DNA of 64,000 nt from Agelas oroides (lineage: Eukaryota > Porifera > Demospongiae > Agelasida > Agelasidae). Under the pieces are notes generated by a model. It did no database searches. It was not told the DNA's origin and worked only from the letters and a program-made list of their open reading frames with translations. Shown one piece after another: positions 31,606 to 43,701 of this stretch. Positions within the stretch are counted from its first letter, which is position 1, and every line of letters starts with the position of its first letter. A program made the position numbers and the translations under genes. Where the stretch lies: contig OX422184.1 of the NCBI GenBank assembly GCA_949130485.1, positions 2,708,336 to 2,772,335 on the forward strand. The letters run 5' to 3'.

Positions 31606-33647
31606 GTAGGGCAGCACTGGGGGTGTAGGCTCAAGCCATTATGAGCATAGTATGGTGGACACTCTGTCTTCTTCCAGCCACTGCACGCATACCATTTTTA
31701 AACCCGTCTTTACGCAGCTGTTTTAATCTTCAGTACACGAGGCGTGGCGTGGACTTTGCGTTTCACGCATGCACATTGCGCAATTCTATTTGAAGCACGC
31801 TCTAAGGCGGTCTGATCTGTTCTATGTTGCGCTGTTCCATGTGTTGTTGGTTCTTTCACGCGTTTGTGGGACAGTGCGTTGTTTGATAAAGGGCTTTTGA
31901 AGAAACCATAAAACGTGGCTGTCAGTCTTTGTAGCCCTTGAGTAGTATGAAGCCACTGATTGACCAGGTTTACTCAGAGCACTATCATACAACGCAGTGC
32001 TGCAGGTGATAACCCCCCCTGGAAACACGGAAGCTAGAGTACGAGACTACCAAACAGGGAAGCTGGGTACAAGACTACCAGCTCGCTGCATGCAGCTTGA
32101 TTCTCTCCCACTCCCAAAATGTGGCGGCAAGATGGTCGGTGTTCTGCCTGAGCATCACACAGGGCAGGCCCTTGTCATAAAAATGTTATAGTTGTAGGGA
32201 AGAGCAAAAAAGATAGCCACATGAACGAGCAACTCATATACTATGTGCATGCAACATGCATGTAACATACAACACACATGTAGCACACAGTGTGCATGTT
32301 GCAGGTTGATACTGGCCAGGAAACATGTATGTTGCATGCATGTTGCCAAAAATGTAACATGCATGTTTTTCAAACCAGCGCACACCATGTACAAAACATG
32401 CATGTCACATGCAGGTACCTGGTAACAACACCAAAAAAAACAACAACAGGTTTTGCAGCAGTTTATCTCAAACTTGTGTAGGGTCTTGTGACAGCTTGTC
32501 ACAACCTTGTGCAAAGATACCAGTTTGTCACCAGGTTTTACCAGATTGTCATAACCTGGAAACAAGGTTGTTGATAGCATGTTTCTTGTATACAAGCTTG
32601 TTACAACCATGTCACATGCTTGTGCAACCATGTCATTTTTGTATGGGATGTCTCATGATTGTGGGACTCTGAGGACAGAAAGGCTGAGGCGCAGAAACCA
32701 ATGTGACAGGGATTGTCAGGCTGCTGAAAGCACTCAACAAGGGGAGGCATGGTGGGGCGAGCCTGAGCAAGAAGTGCAGAGCACCGTTCACATACTGATC
32801 ATCAGTGTCTTTCAGTTCAGTGTTAAGGTCTCTAGATGTCAATCGCTTACAACACCTAAAAATCAACTTTGTGTACATGTCCCTGTACCATTCTTTCACT
32901 ACTGAGTACAGGCATATGGTACCAGATAAAGTGTTTGTAAGCACAGAACTGCCTAGAGCAAACATCAGTGTGACTTTGCTTCACTTCAGAGTTTGGCAAT
33001 GTGATTACAGACTTAGATTGATGCCAGCTGACCCAGTCACCCAGTAATTTAATTGGGGCGAGCCTGAGCGACCCCCACACTAGCGAGACTGCATGGCACA
33101 CGTGTGTGTATATATGCTTGTTTGCTTGCTTGTGGCCATATACCGTAAATTTTAAATGAGCGCATTTAAATATAAAAATATTTTATGCGGTGCACTCTGA
33201 GTAGCTAGGTGAAGGGCTATTGCCAGAGTGCAGCATCAGATCGGAGACGACTGAAGTTGAACTATGCATGACAACTTCTGGTTGATGCTGCTACAGATCA
33301 TCAATGGCAGGCTGCTCACAGGCAGCACAAATTTCAGTGTTGAGGTCACTTCAGGTAAGGACCATGCATAAACGGCACTCATAAACACCAGAAATTCAGC
33401 TCATGATTTCAGTGTAAACCTTAGTCCATGCATGTGCAGCCACAGTAGCTGCCCTGGCTGGAGAAATGGCTGCAATTGTTGGCACATGTGATACCTAGCT
33501 ATCTCTGGTGAGGACTTATCTACTTAGGCGTCATCACGTTTGGCTTATTACGCTCATGTAACAGTAGACAGTGACAAATCTTGCTGCGTGCCATGACAAA
33601 TTAGTAAATCAGCAGTTTGCTGCTCGCTCAGCCATGATCTCACTAGT

Positions 33648-34103
33648 GATAGCCTGTGTACATATAAGAAGTCAAGAGCCATTTACATTTTGTGGCATAG
33701 AAGAAGTGATAAAAAATCACCAGGTACTTTTGAACAGCATTCCTCTGTTCTAAAACAAAAGAACAAAATTAATGTTATACTTCAGTACCATGAAACTCAC
33801 ACTTAGCCCTATTACTGTGCCTGCTAGGTGTAACCTCCATGGTAGTGAAGTATAACCACCATTCTTTGCTTCAGGAGAGAGGAATGCCATCCGCAAATAC
33901 CTGTGTTTGTTCTTCAATCACTTCCTCTATAGCTAACGATGTCATCTGCACGTGTATATTGAAAATCTGCTGTGAGATGGGAGTGTTACATGAAGGTTCT
34001 GTTACGTAACAAATGCAATCGCTCATGCTTGCCTCACAATGCACTGCATACCCCTTGTCTTGAAATAGTACAAGTGATAAAATCTGGAAACTCAGGGTTG
34101 CCT
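33648..34103. other. Intron, no gene seen
   Basis: Non-coding sequence with an acceptor-like ttctttgcttcag at 33866-33878 that leads into no convincing exon. Confidence 0.4.
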
Positions 34104-34544
34104 TAGCCTCATTCCCAGGCCTCCCCTGTTTTACCTTCTGTTTGCGTTCACAATAATACACGGGAGCGGAAGGCCGGCGAAAAACGGGGAAGGCCTGGGA
34201 GCATTCATCACGTGAGTGGACGAGGTGGACGTAGGGGGGGAGGGGGCGATATTCAAATATAAACGTACTAAACTTGAAAGTGAGTTTCTTACCGGTCAAG
34301 ACGAGTAGTTTCCATCACGTTAAGGTCTGGAGCCCGAAAACGCGGTAGAGCGCTCGAACGGATGGTCCTGTGCGTTGTTTTGGCAGTTGGGCCCCTCCCC
34401 CCTACATCCACCTCGCGTCCACCTGACGTCATTCACATGATGAATGCTCCCAGGCCTTCCCCGTTTTTCGCCGGCCTTCCGCTCCTGTGTATTATTGTGA
34501 ACGCAAACAGAAGGTAAAACGGGGGAGGCCTGGGAACGAGGCTA
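34104..34544. mobile_element. TAGCCTC-family foldback element with perfect 9-bp target duplication
   Basis: A long, nearly perfect palindrome (arms about 130 bp) with ends TAGCCTCATTCCCAGGC and gcctgggaacgaggcta. gggttgcct is repeated on both flanks. It is the best-preserved member in the window. A partial close relative is at 57271. No ORF of substance. Confidence 0.9.
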
Positions 34545-34702
34545 GGGTTGCCTGAAAGTGCTAACAAATCAATGACTGCTATGTACTTGCATGATCCTCT
34601 CTATAAACACAGTATTATGCTTTGCTCAAACAGAACTGCAATTTACTGTAACTTCATGCTTCATGATGGGTATTCTGTCATTTTTATCTTCTCTCCCAAT
34701 AG

Positions 34703-34729
34703 AAATCTAAGAAGAAGCATCATTATTCT
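34703..34729 (+). CDS. Micro-exon KSKKKHHYS
   Basis: 27 nt with a very strong acceptor (tttttatcttctctcccaatag) and a gtaagc donor, phase 0 on both sides. The nine residues are basic like the charged linker exon before it, and the phase fits the exon at 36324. It is accepted because both splice sites and the phase chain agree. Confidence 0.5.
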
Positions 34730-35394
34730 GTAAGCTGTGGTAACATTACATTTATTGACATTAAAATGATCACATACATAGTGTATCATAGGATATATTT
34801 GTAAGATAGTACAGTCATATGCTGGTACTTGCTCTAACCCCTGCATGTAGTCACATTCATCAGACACTGAAGGAGAACACAGGAGCTCTCACTTAGCAAA
34901 GCACAAAGAGGCGCATCCCTCCCCCCTATCCAAGAAACATAAGGTGCACAGACACTACTTTGAACTTGTGTTGTTATAAATCTAGTTAGAATTCTTAACA
35001 TGCTTACTAAAAGCTATGGCAGATTGCCGTTCCATTTGAACCCAGGACTTTTCGTTTGAGAGAGAAAATGCCTTAACGTCACGTCAGGCCATAGTGTACA
35101 CCCATCAGATTCTAGTTACAGCTAAAAGCATTTATCAGTGGGCTAGGCATTGTTTTGCTACTTCACACCTTTATAAGAGTATAAGAAAAAAAATGCTTAA
35201 ATGGAGACCGTCTAGAGTTTTGCCATTTATATTTTTAGTTTCTCATCAAGGGGTTTTCCAGCAAATAGTGTAGTGGCAGGCAGGAGCCTGTGGCCTCCTA
35301 CTTGCCCTCACACAATTGGCTGGTATAAACTAAACACTTATTTATTCGAATAAAACGCATGCAAATTAAGTAATTTGAGTGGGCATGCGTTAAG

Positions 35395-35791
35395 TTAGAT
35401 CCACCCATAAATTCCAGGAATTGAATTTCTTGTGTTAGATTAGATCATGCATTGCAATGGATTCAAGCACAAAAATATTTTGGGGTCAAACAAATGTAGA
35501 GAGTTCCTGGCCTTCAGTTCTCCAGAAGTGAGATTCTTGGTAGACAGTAGCAGCTGCAGCAACAAAAAATCTTACAAATACCAAAGTATAGAACATTTAT
35601 GGGATAGCTCTTTTTCCTGGAAATTGTTCTTGACCCTTTTGTAGTCACAAAATAAACTACTGGGACAACTGAGAGGCTTCATTCCTGGTATTGCGCTAAA
35701 CTGGATCAATCCAAAATTAGTTAGTGGCAGCTTGCTAAGTTGGATCCACCCATAAATTCCCAGAATTGAATTTCTTGTGCTAGATTGGATA
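35395..35791. repeat. Direct repeat pair of about 52 bp
   Basis: 35395-35446 and 35739-35791 share gatccacccataaattcc and aattgaatttcttgtg with a few changes, in the same orientation. The 290 bp between them show no gene. The surrounding intron (34730-36323) is otherwise featureless. Confidence 0.7.
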
Positions 35792-36323
35792 CGGTACTTC
35801 TCTATATAGAGATACCTGGTAGACCACTTACCCCACACGCTGAAACTGTATTCACAACACTAGTTGACACATGTAGAGCCATACTATAGCTGCCCTGGTC
35901 AAGCAAACACTTCATAGACTGCATGTGTGGTCACACGTGTGATGAGACTTGTCTTCCTTGATTCTTTGAAGCTTTTAGTTGATATCAGCTGCTCTGTAAT
36001 AAACATAGTGACAGGAGAGGTGGCAAAAGAAGAATGAACAGGTTTTTGATTAGAACCTCTTACAACTCCAATCCAAGTCCAAGACCCAGGGCACCTCTCA
36101 AGCATGGGCGCTTTATGGTAGTCAGTAATACTCTATGGTACAACTCCAATCACTAGACCCCCATACACCCCTAGGAATGGTCCAACAGACTACTCTTAGC
36201 AGTCTTTCATTGGTGTACTTGGCCCATGCAATAACAATGAATGTGCTTAAGCATTCAAATCTCAACCCACAATATCTGCATTCACTTGTAAGATTATGTA
36301 TTTGTCTTATTCTATTTTTGTAG

Positions 36324-36363
36324 GCTGCAGAGATGTCTCCTGTGCCATCTATCTCAATACTTG
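36324..36363 (+). CDS. Small exon AAEMSPVPSISIL
   Basis: 40 nt with a tctatttttgtag acceptor in phase 0 and a gtaagg donor in phase 1. It switches the chain from the phase-0 part (COR tail, linker) to phase 1, which is what the Ig and Death exons downstream require. The Ser/Pro-rich sequence suits a linker leading into an Ig strand. Confidence 0.5.
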
Positions 36364-36466
36364 GTAAGGGTATCTCTCATGGCATGGATATTAGTTGGTA
36401 GTTTGGTTTAATCATTAGTATCATGGCAGCAAAGTCAGCCTCAATTGATAGTATAATTATTATATA

Positions 36467-36613
36467 ATTATCACCATAGTACGAAGCTATACCGGAAAAT
36501 ATCACGAGTTTGTTGCCGTCTGTATTGTTACGAGTGCGCAGCACGAGTAACAATGCCAACGGCAACAAACGAGTGATGTTTTTTCCGGTATAGCTTGGTA
36601 CTATGGTGATAAT
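36467..36613. repeat. 147-bp palindromic MITE
   Basis: The arms attatcaccatagtac...gagtgcgc and the inverse meet at 36540, with a few mismatches. It would form a hairpin of about 70 bp. The flanking word ttttatcata recurs inverted near 36.82 kb, so the element may extend a little further. Confidence 0.8.
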
Positions 36614-38523
36614 GGTTTTATCATACGAACCTTCGATTTCATTGCACGTTCAGACGCAGAGCATGTGACTTGTAGTACCTGATACGGATTCTCACGTGAC
36701 TTGTAGTACTGATACGGATTCTTGCGTGACTTGTAGTAAAAAATACGGCTTTTTATAAACTGCGTGCAGCTGCAAGGCTTCCCCATTGACTCCCATAGAT
36801 TAGCGTGAGTTAGACGTATGATAAAGTGCTGTATCTGTTGATTCTGTTTACAGATGGTATAGCAGTAAAGTATATTTAGAACAGTTATGTAAACACACTA
36901 ATGTAGTTTTGAATATGCTTAACATGAAGCTCATAATTGAGACGTTTCTAAACTATGTTGGTTCTATGGTCTCCAGAGGTCAGCTTTCAACTATGGAGCC
37001 TTTCAATGTACTGCATCTCATATCCATATACAACTTATTCACTTTTTGGGGTGCCTTACACTGGGCCGTTGCTAAAAGTGATGTGCTACAAGGTACATTG
37101 GTAAGCACACAACAGCTAGGGTGGTCTGGGGGCATGCCCCCAGACCAAGGAGAATGGTTACAATTAGATACTCGAGATCTTTTAAGGCCAAAATGCCCTT
37201 CATTCAAATCAAACCACTAGATGTTCTTGGTGTGGATAACTCCACATGGATAATGAGACTACACTGTAGATTATTGCAAAAACAAGTTTTAGCCACAGGA
37301 TAGTTACCATGGTTACAGACCAGCTGCAGGGACAGGTTTATTTTGGCATGGATACTAATTGCATAAGACAACCACAGAGGAAGCGGTCACAGACCACATT
37401 TTCCTAGATCATCTTGGACAGTTTCTTTAGTTCTTGGCTTATTGACCTGTAAAACAGAGATCTATGCAATATACATAAAATATACATAAATGGTGATATC
37501 CTAAATCCTAACTTATTAAGCTGGCTTCTGTCTTTAATATGTAATTTTCCATCTACGTATATACCTTGCTTACCCTCTCCTTACTTAGTGGGTCAATCAA
37601 CCCTTAGTCCAGAGATGTCAACTTCATGGATTTTCCAGATTTTCTGGATTTTCCATGAGTCTCACGAAACTGATGTATGTCTTACGGCCTCATGGATCCA
37701 TGCTATAAACTCACAGAAATTCTGGGGGTGCATGCCCCAGATCCCTAGCTTGCGCATTCATGAGCATGCACTTTGCATGTGAGTGGCCCTTTCTATCACA
37801 GAAATTTGTACTGGCATCTCTGCCTTAGTCCTGGTCAGGTTTTGAAGGTAATTCCAATAATTAAGCATCATGAGCCTAGCAATGAACATAATGCTAGTGC
37901 CTGTCTACTGCCAAGCATTCAAAAGAATCCTTCCACAATCCTTCTGCCATCACATTTGTCAACTTCTTTCATGAGAAATATCTGCTGGCTATGGATAAAT
38001 ACATAATGGTAATACCCACCCACCTGCATTGTGTACAATAGAAGTACCTGATGAGAAACTTAATTTGGGACCTTACTGGTCGCCACACTCCAAGAAAAAT
38101 AAATTATAACAAGTGATGTGGATGGATAACATAAACTGCTGTATAATTTGAAATTAGTTGTAGATATTAGATATTACTCAGTTTTGCTTTTTGACATTGC
38201 ACCCATTGTAACAATATTACATTAGTTGTATGCACGACTTCTTGCAGCTGATGTAGTAGATTTATAACAGTGGTGTTTTCCCATTGTACTAGAGTACTGT
38301 TGAGCACAACAGGTGGTCGGTCGATCATTGACTGGCTTGTATCATGTGGTTTTAGACAGTGACATCACTAGGGACACATCACAATCCATGCTATTGCAAG
38401 CTTGAGTACTAACCAGATCCTACGATCTGGCTGTTGAGTGCTTGTAGTATCACTAGTTGTAGTATAGCGGGGGAACACTGTTGTAAGATCTCACTGATAA
38501 CAATGAAAGGCACTGAAGTGCCA
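36614..38523. other. Intron, no exon accepted
   Basis: A GC hairpin (tggtctgggggcatgccccc and its inverse) lies at 37120-37146. Short direct repeats (gtgacttgtagta, gatacggattc) occur at 36667-36740. Open stretches at 36909-37220 and 37773-38006 lack good splice context and are left out. Confidence 0.4.
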
Positions 38524-39343
38524 AACCCTCGGCGCAGCAGTGCATGTGATTGTACTTGTGTGTTAACTAGAATTGATCACTGTCTCGTGAACAATAGTAT
38601 CATGACGTTTGCTCTCGAGTTGATATGGCATGGTATCAATTCATTCCTAACTGTCTGTCCTCGAATCTGTTCTGACAGCTAGGCACTTGGGCCTAATATT
38701 AACACAGTGCAGACTCTCTCATGCTTGCCATGCGCATTCTGTTTTGTTCCTGCCTATGCAAAGTTTACTCACGAGTTTCTGACGCTCTTTCACAGGCCTT
38801 GTGCAACTTATCTTTAGCTTTCCTAGCTAATTTCACACTATTTGATTCTACTGCTCTCATACGTTTCATAGCTTGCTCTTGCAAATTACACTCTGCGTTT
38901 TGTTTGGATCGAAAGACATGATCACAGCGTTCACATGTCTTCCGTCTTACAGGTACAGCAGCTTTACAGTGCGGGCATACCTTTGTTGGAGGCATACTTA
39001 CTGCCAATGGCCAATAATGGAACTCGCAAAGAACGTCTCTCCCAAGTGAGAACAAAATGGCAGCTAGCCACGTGGTCCAGATTCATACGCATGCACGTTT
39101 TCCGCGGAGTAAAAAATGGCCGACTTAAATTGTAGCCGTACCAACAGAAAACGCTCTAGCTTTGCAACGAAGCACTTTCAGAGAAAATCGCTTAAAATTT
39201 TCGACCTTCATCCGCCGCTGAGAAGGTTAGTATCGTTTGTGGCACGAATAATCACGTGAAAAGTGAGATGTTAAGTAACAGACACACACACAGACACACA
39301 GACCAAGTACTGTAACCCTCGCTGCGCATGCGCGCCGAGGGTT
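38524..39343 (-). mobile_element. Small element with zinc-ribbon ORF, copy 1
   Basis: Inverted termini AACCCTCGGCGC and gcgccgagggtt; the right end reads gctgcgcatgcgcgccgagggtt. The inverse copy at 57975-58728 shares the whole structure, and the similarity continues about 20 bp beyond the left end into aatgaaaggcactgaagtgcc, so the real boundary may be slightly wider. It carries one ORF and no transposase. Confidence 0.75.
38765..38995 (-). CDS. Zinc-ribbon small protein of the mobile element, copy 1
   Basis: 76 residues from the ATG of MPPTKVCPHC. Two CxxC knuckles (CPHC and CERC, 12 residues apart) form a likely treble-clef or ribbon site. It is followed by a basic helix rich in Lys/Arg (MKRMRAVE, KLARKAKDKLHKA). 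An upstream in-frame ATG would add 20 residues, but similarity between the two copies around MPPTK favours the inner start. The role may be nucleic-acid binding for the element. It is intact here, while copy 2 is shortened. Confidence 0.5.
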   Translation of the reverse strand: MPPTKVCPHCKAAVPVRRKTCERCDHVFRSKQNAECNLQEQAMKRMRAVESNSVKLARKAKDKLHKACERASETRE

Positions 39344-39411
39344 AATTACATGTCCTGTGCATAAAGACTTGTACTCTGTCTCATGTTGTAGCTAGAGAGT
39401 ATATATATATC

Positions 39412-39810
39412 ACTGTAAAAATTGGAGGTTGATTTAACCCAAAAAATGTCATCTCAGTTGCAGTCTGTATTCATGCAGGTCCAGGCAGTAGCCGCCTCCT
39501 TTTGCCAGGGTTTAGGCCCTTGTCCAGTGACAAACAGAGTTGCAAATGAAATTCGATTGCATGTTTGTGCCAAAGGGGATGGAACTCTTGTTATATTCAT
39601 GTGTTCTTGGATGGACTCTGAAAACTATTCGTGCACTATTGGCTAACTTTTGGGGGGTATTTAGTGCAAGTATTCATGCCTTATTGGAGCTTTGAGTACA
39701 TAAAGGCTGTAATCCTACACTGTGGTAAAAGTAGGAGGTGGTATAGGACAAGATGCTGCAACTGAGGTAACCCATCTTGGGTTAAATCGACCTCCAGTTT
39801 TTTCCAGTAT
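39412..39810. mobile_element. Short inverted-repeat element
   Basis: The left end actgtaaaaattggaggttg and the right end (cgacctccagttttttccagt) are imperfect inverted repeats that share the gatttaaccc word and an inner catctcagttgca block. It carries no gene. A related fragment lies at 2371-2420. Confidence 0.6.
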
Positions 39811-41290
39811 AGGCAATGTGGTATATAGTGTGCCGCTCGTGTATTATACGGAATGCAAACCGAAGAACAACAAAAAAAAAACCCCGGGAGACCTGGGAAC
39901 GAGGCTAGCAATTGATGCATACAGTCTTGAATCAGCAAAGGACACTCAAGCACTATACACCAAATTAGTCAATCAGAGGTCAAACAGCCACCCGTATACA
40001 CAGGACAACACACTTGAAATAATGAGCAGTTCTTTGTTGAATGTACGTATGTAGCACACTGCACAACAATACGAAATGCTAACATTATGTAAACTTACTT
40101 CGGCTGCACAAATGACCAATGCTGCACTATACATACAGAGGATATACGTAGGGAATTTAAATGGCTAAGAATACAACACAGGAGGGGTAACATTTTTAGA
40201 ACAGAAGGTCCCCAAGAGCTGCTGTTGGGAGATGGAGAGGGGGAGACCATGTATGACCTGGCCATGAATCAAGTTGGTTAGTCTTGTTCTCTGATCCAAC
40301 ATGAGTGGAGTGAGACCATAGCTTAATTCAACCATAGTGTTGATGATGCAGTCCGGGAACTGCAAACTACCACAGGCCACGTTCAACTCTACATCAGCAA
40401 ACTATGCGGTTAAGATTTTGTGCGATGTCACACGGTGCTCTTGGTATGCATTAGTCTCGTGCCCATACCCCTTCCAAGAAGAGAGATTGATGTTCGGCCC
40501 ATTCCATGGGATTCATTAACGTTGATTGCTTTTTGGTGAGAATTTCCAACCACCAAATCACATTGCAGAAAACACAACTTCTTGCCATGCACCATAGAAC
40601 TCTATACTTAAGGACCAAACTTTGGACATTTTTATAAAATCAACCATAAGGTCCAAGACTTTCATCTTTCAGATTTGGGTAATTTAGGCTACTAAAATTG
40701 ACATATAAAATTGGCATCTCCATAGCAACAGGAATAATTTTAGGCCAGACCCCTTGCAGCCGCTCTATACGCTACTAGCTAAATCCGCTGATTCGTAACA
40801 CTACTCGCTGTTAGCTAAGCCAGCAAATCCAAGCACTACGCGGGACGCTTTCAGTTTCTCACCATATTCCAGGTAGCGCTCAGCTGTAGTTGAACAATTA
40901 TGGGTCTCATTACTTTCACGTCATTTCATGTCCCCCTGTCACATGACCCACAGAGGGGGTGGGGTCAGGGCACGAGCGCACTAATGTCTTACGTATTAAC
41001 AGAAATGAAGATGCAGCCAACCTGAAACTTTGCCTGGAAGCTACAACCAGTAATGTCTGATTTCCGGTCACAGACAACCTACAGGACGGTGAAATTCATC
41101 TTTGCGCTGGAGGACTGTGCACTGTGGGATCAGCACTGAACTAAGTTTCATGAGTTCGCAACAAAACCTGATGGAGTTGCCTTGGTGCCAACCAGCCATG
41201 AGTGTGAAGATGATGAATGTGTAGATGGAACTGCAATAAGTCCTGCAACAGTATATGTGCATGTTTTTAGGACTTTTAGGAAAAAATGGA
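39811..41290. other. Intron, no gene seen
   Basis: A worn TAGCCTC-family right end (cctgggaacgaggcta) lies at 39889-39905. The remainder shows no reading frame with splice borders and no clear repeat ends. Confidence 0.4.
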
Positions 41291-42440
41291 ACAATGGCCG
41301 ATTTGCATTATAGGATCACGTGATTACTGCCACGCCCCTCTGGGGGTCAGCTCCTTCTCGTTCTCCATACAAAATGTAAGGGAAATGACTACCGTAGTCT
41401 ATAAAATAGCTTGCCGCTCGTGTACAGTGTGTCCTCCAGTCATCGTTTTTAGATTATCTATTGCAGATACTATAAGCTCTGCTACAGTATATAGCCAATG
41501 CGTTGAAGCTCTTCGTACGCGGCAAAAACACGGCAAATTCTACTGCCATGATTTCGGAACAGCGGCTAGACCGAATAAAAACTGACTTGCGCGACTTATA
41601 CTTCGACAGCTAGCGAAGATGATGTTCCCACGGTTTAACTGCACAGCAGGACCCACACAGTTACTAAGTTGAAAGTACTGTTGCGGAACCATGACCATCA
41701 GAGTCCCACCCTCAAATTTTAATGACTCACACACCTACAACACACATCCCCACACAACTACAAGCACATACACAACCAGAGTCAAGCTGTGCACAGGAAG
41801 AGAGGCTAGAACAAGTATCACAGTGCTTGGAAACAGTACATACAAGTATTAATGCTACAAAGCGCCAAGTGGTCCACAGAAGCTGGAACGTCCAATCATA
41901 ACTCAGGTCTGTGTGGTCTTTGTCAACCCCATTCATGGATGGTTAGCTGCCCCACTGTCCACTCTCATGATAAGCCTGTTTCATCAGGAAATCAGTGTAC
42001 CTACATAGACACAATGACATCTATAAAGTAGCACACAGTGGGGAATCATATTTCTTGCAGATGACTCCACACAGGAACTCTAATGCCAACAGTAACTAGC
42101 TAGATTTGAAGAGCTGTTTGTACAGCAGCTGAAACTGGCTTCATCTCTCCGCACCCGCCCATTAATAACGTGTACAGAAAGGCTAGCATCCAGGCTTTCA
42201 CGGCTTTTGGCTCACCTGAGTCCGCTGCCATCCCAAGATTGGTTCATATAATGTTCACAGTCAAGGTAATCCACCCTAGAACAGCCTCATAAAGTATGTT
42301 TTCCATCTATCTTCTCGATCACGAACGGCAGCTGACTTTGTGCCGCGCTGTCAGCACTCACCATACGTTTTCAATGGAGATTCCGCGGACCCTGACCCCC
42401 AGCTGTATCACGTGATCCTATAGTGCAAATCGGCCATTGT
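41291..42440. mobile_element. 1.15-kb DNA element with 34-bp terminal inverted repeats
   Basis: The ends acaatggccgatttgcatta and the inverse taatgcaaatcgg-type right arm (42407-42440) match over 34 bp with one difference. Next to them are ggatcacgtgat and the subterminal ctgggggtcagct/agctggg-type words. No transposase frame. A solo end of the same family lies at 4572. Confidence 0.8.
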
Positions 42441-42939
42441 ATTTGAGGACAAACACCGATTAGAACTTTCATGTACAGTTGTTTGTATTTATTTCAGAGG
42501 TCACTGCAGTATCAATCGGTACATATGGAACCAGTGTCCTTAACATTGTTCCCTGGCTCCTCTAGGCCCAGCTTTTGTCAGCTGAGTGGGGCCTTGGGAA
42601 TGAGGCTATAAACATCATTTGGGACGAGACTGCCCCACAATGACTGTGTTGATCTAAGTGAGGTGGAGATGTGATATATATGACCTTTGACTGATTAAAC
42701 TTGCTGAACCTCTATATTCGCGTCATAATGTCCGGGACTCGAGTTTTCTGACGACCTAGACTTCTGCACGGTATGGTTTACAAAAGCTTGATAAGGCCAC
42801 AAAGTTTCTTGGGAAAGCTGAGAACGAGCTGTGAGGTAAGTTTTTTCTACCTCCAATTTGGTTCAAAATACGATCGCTTATGTCATGCACATATCTAATT
42901 ATGCGTTCTAGAATCTGATTCGAGCTCTCAGATTGGGGA
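42441..42939. other. Intron, no gene seen
   Basis: A single TAGCCTC-family end (ccttgggaatgaggcta) lies at 42592-42608. Nothing else recognised. Confidence 0.4.
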
Positions 42940-43310
42940 GCTACCCGTCCCATGTGACAAGAAAAGTCGCTCAGAACACCAGATCCATTTTCTCACTCGT
43001 GCGAGAGGGCCTGGGCACGAGACTAATTCTGGGGGTCGACTTGACTGACACTTGGTACAGGTTTGCACTTTGGCTTCCAGGTCTGCATCCAGACTCACCC
43101 ACCACACACAGCTTCGTGCCTGGGTGTACATGTATCTCGCGCAGTTCCTGGATTACTCGCTCTCTTCCTGGTGGTGGAACAACCACTCTTGCACCCCGAA
43201 GTACACAACCATTGAGCACACTCAACTCTTTCCTCCGCCATTTCTGCTGCATTCCTCCCTTTGGCTCTTCAGTAGGCCAACCATGGAGCACAATCTTTGC
43301 ACTTGAGCCA
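42940..43310 (-). pseudogene. Gypsy-type retroelement remnant, integrase zinc-binding region
   Basis: Minus-strand frames give VLHGWPTEE, then ELSVLNGCVLRGARVVVP and RERVIQELREIH, then, after a frameshift and a short loss, DLEAKVQTCTKCQSSRP. This is the order of the segment linking RNase H to the HHCC integrase domain in Ty3/Gypsy polyproteins. The final CTKC is the CxxC of the zinc site, while the HH part is damaged. It adjoins the left end of the Ngaro element. Confidence 0.75.
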
Positions 43311-43348
43311 GCACTGTGTCTTTGTTGGTCTGAGTCTTGATCTGCTTG

Positions 43349-43537
43349 TTAACATTCTTGGAGGTCACCATTACTACCAGACCCTTTCAACAACTTGTTT
43401 GATGGATCTGGGAGGATGGGTTAGGGTAGCACAGCAAGAGCTAAGGGTATAAAACCCTTCTCCCCTAGAATAACCCTAATATTGAGGTTGCTTGGCATGG
43501 GTCATGCTGGGGCCACCCCTTGCCCCAGCACCCGCCA
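43349..43537 (-). repeat. Ngaro split repeat B2 (3' end of element)
   Basis: 189 bp identical by eye to B1 at 43849-44037, offset exactly 500 bp. It contains gtataaaacccttc and a ggttgcttggcatgg word. Confidence 0.92.
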
Positions 43538-43701
43538 CTACCTTACTTTATGGCTTCCCTGACTACCCTAACCCAGTCACACCAGGGGACTACAAGGTGA
43601 AGTTGCTATAATGTTGACACATTCCTGCAGTCCCACTGATGGAGAGGAGATCAGCTAGTTGCTCCAAGCTTAATAGACAATGGAATGGGAGGGAGGGTAG
43701 G

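Larger units (their letters stand above)
29362..33647. repeat. Composite cluster of one repeat family in three copies
   Basis: Bases 29362-29648 are the reverse complement of 33360-33647 (shared words include cagcaggatttgtcactgt, ctgatttact and gtttatgagtgccgt), and a third direct copy lies at 30598-30780. Between them are two minus-strand ORF copies, a Harbinger-like MITE, a perfect 252-bp tandem duplication and several GGGGCGAGCC ends. Around 32240-32420 there is a run of aacatgcatg-type words. The three copies share the body of one element with worn ends. No host exon was recognised across this stretch. Confidence 0.6.

Noticed and set aside
32155-32631. 158-codon minus-strand ORF rich in Cys and His
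   Set aside because: Generated by aacatgcatg and acatgt repeats. Cys/His spacing reflects the repeat rather than zinc fingers.
36909-37220. 103-codon plus-strand ORF in the intron
   Set aside because: Includes a GC hairpin and has no acceptor in a fitting phase; composition is not convincing.
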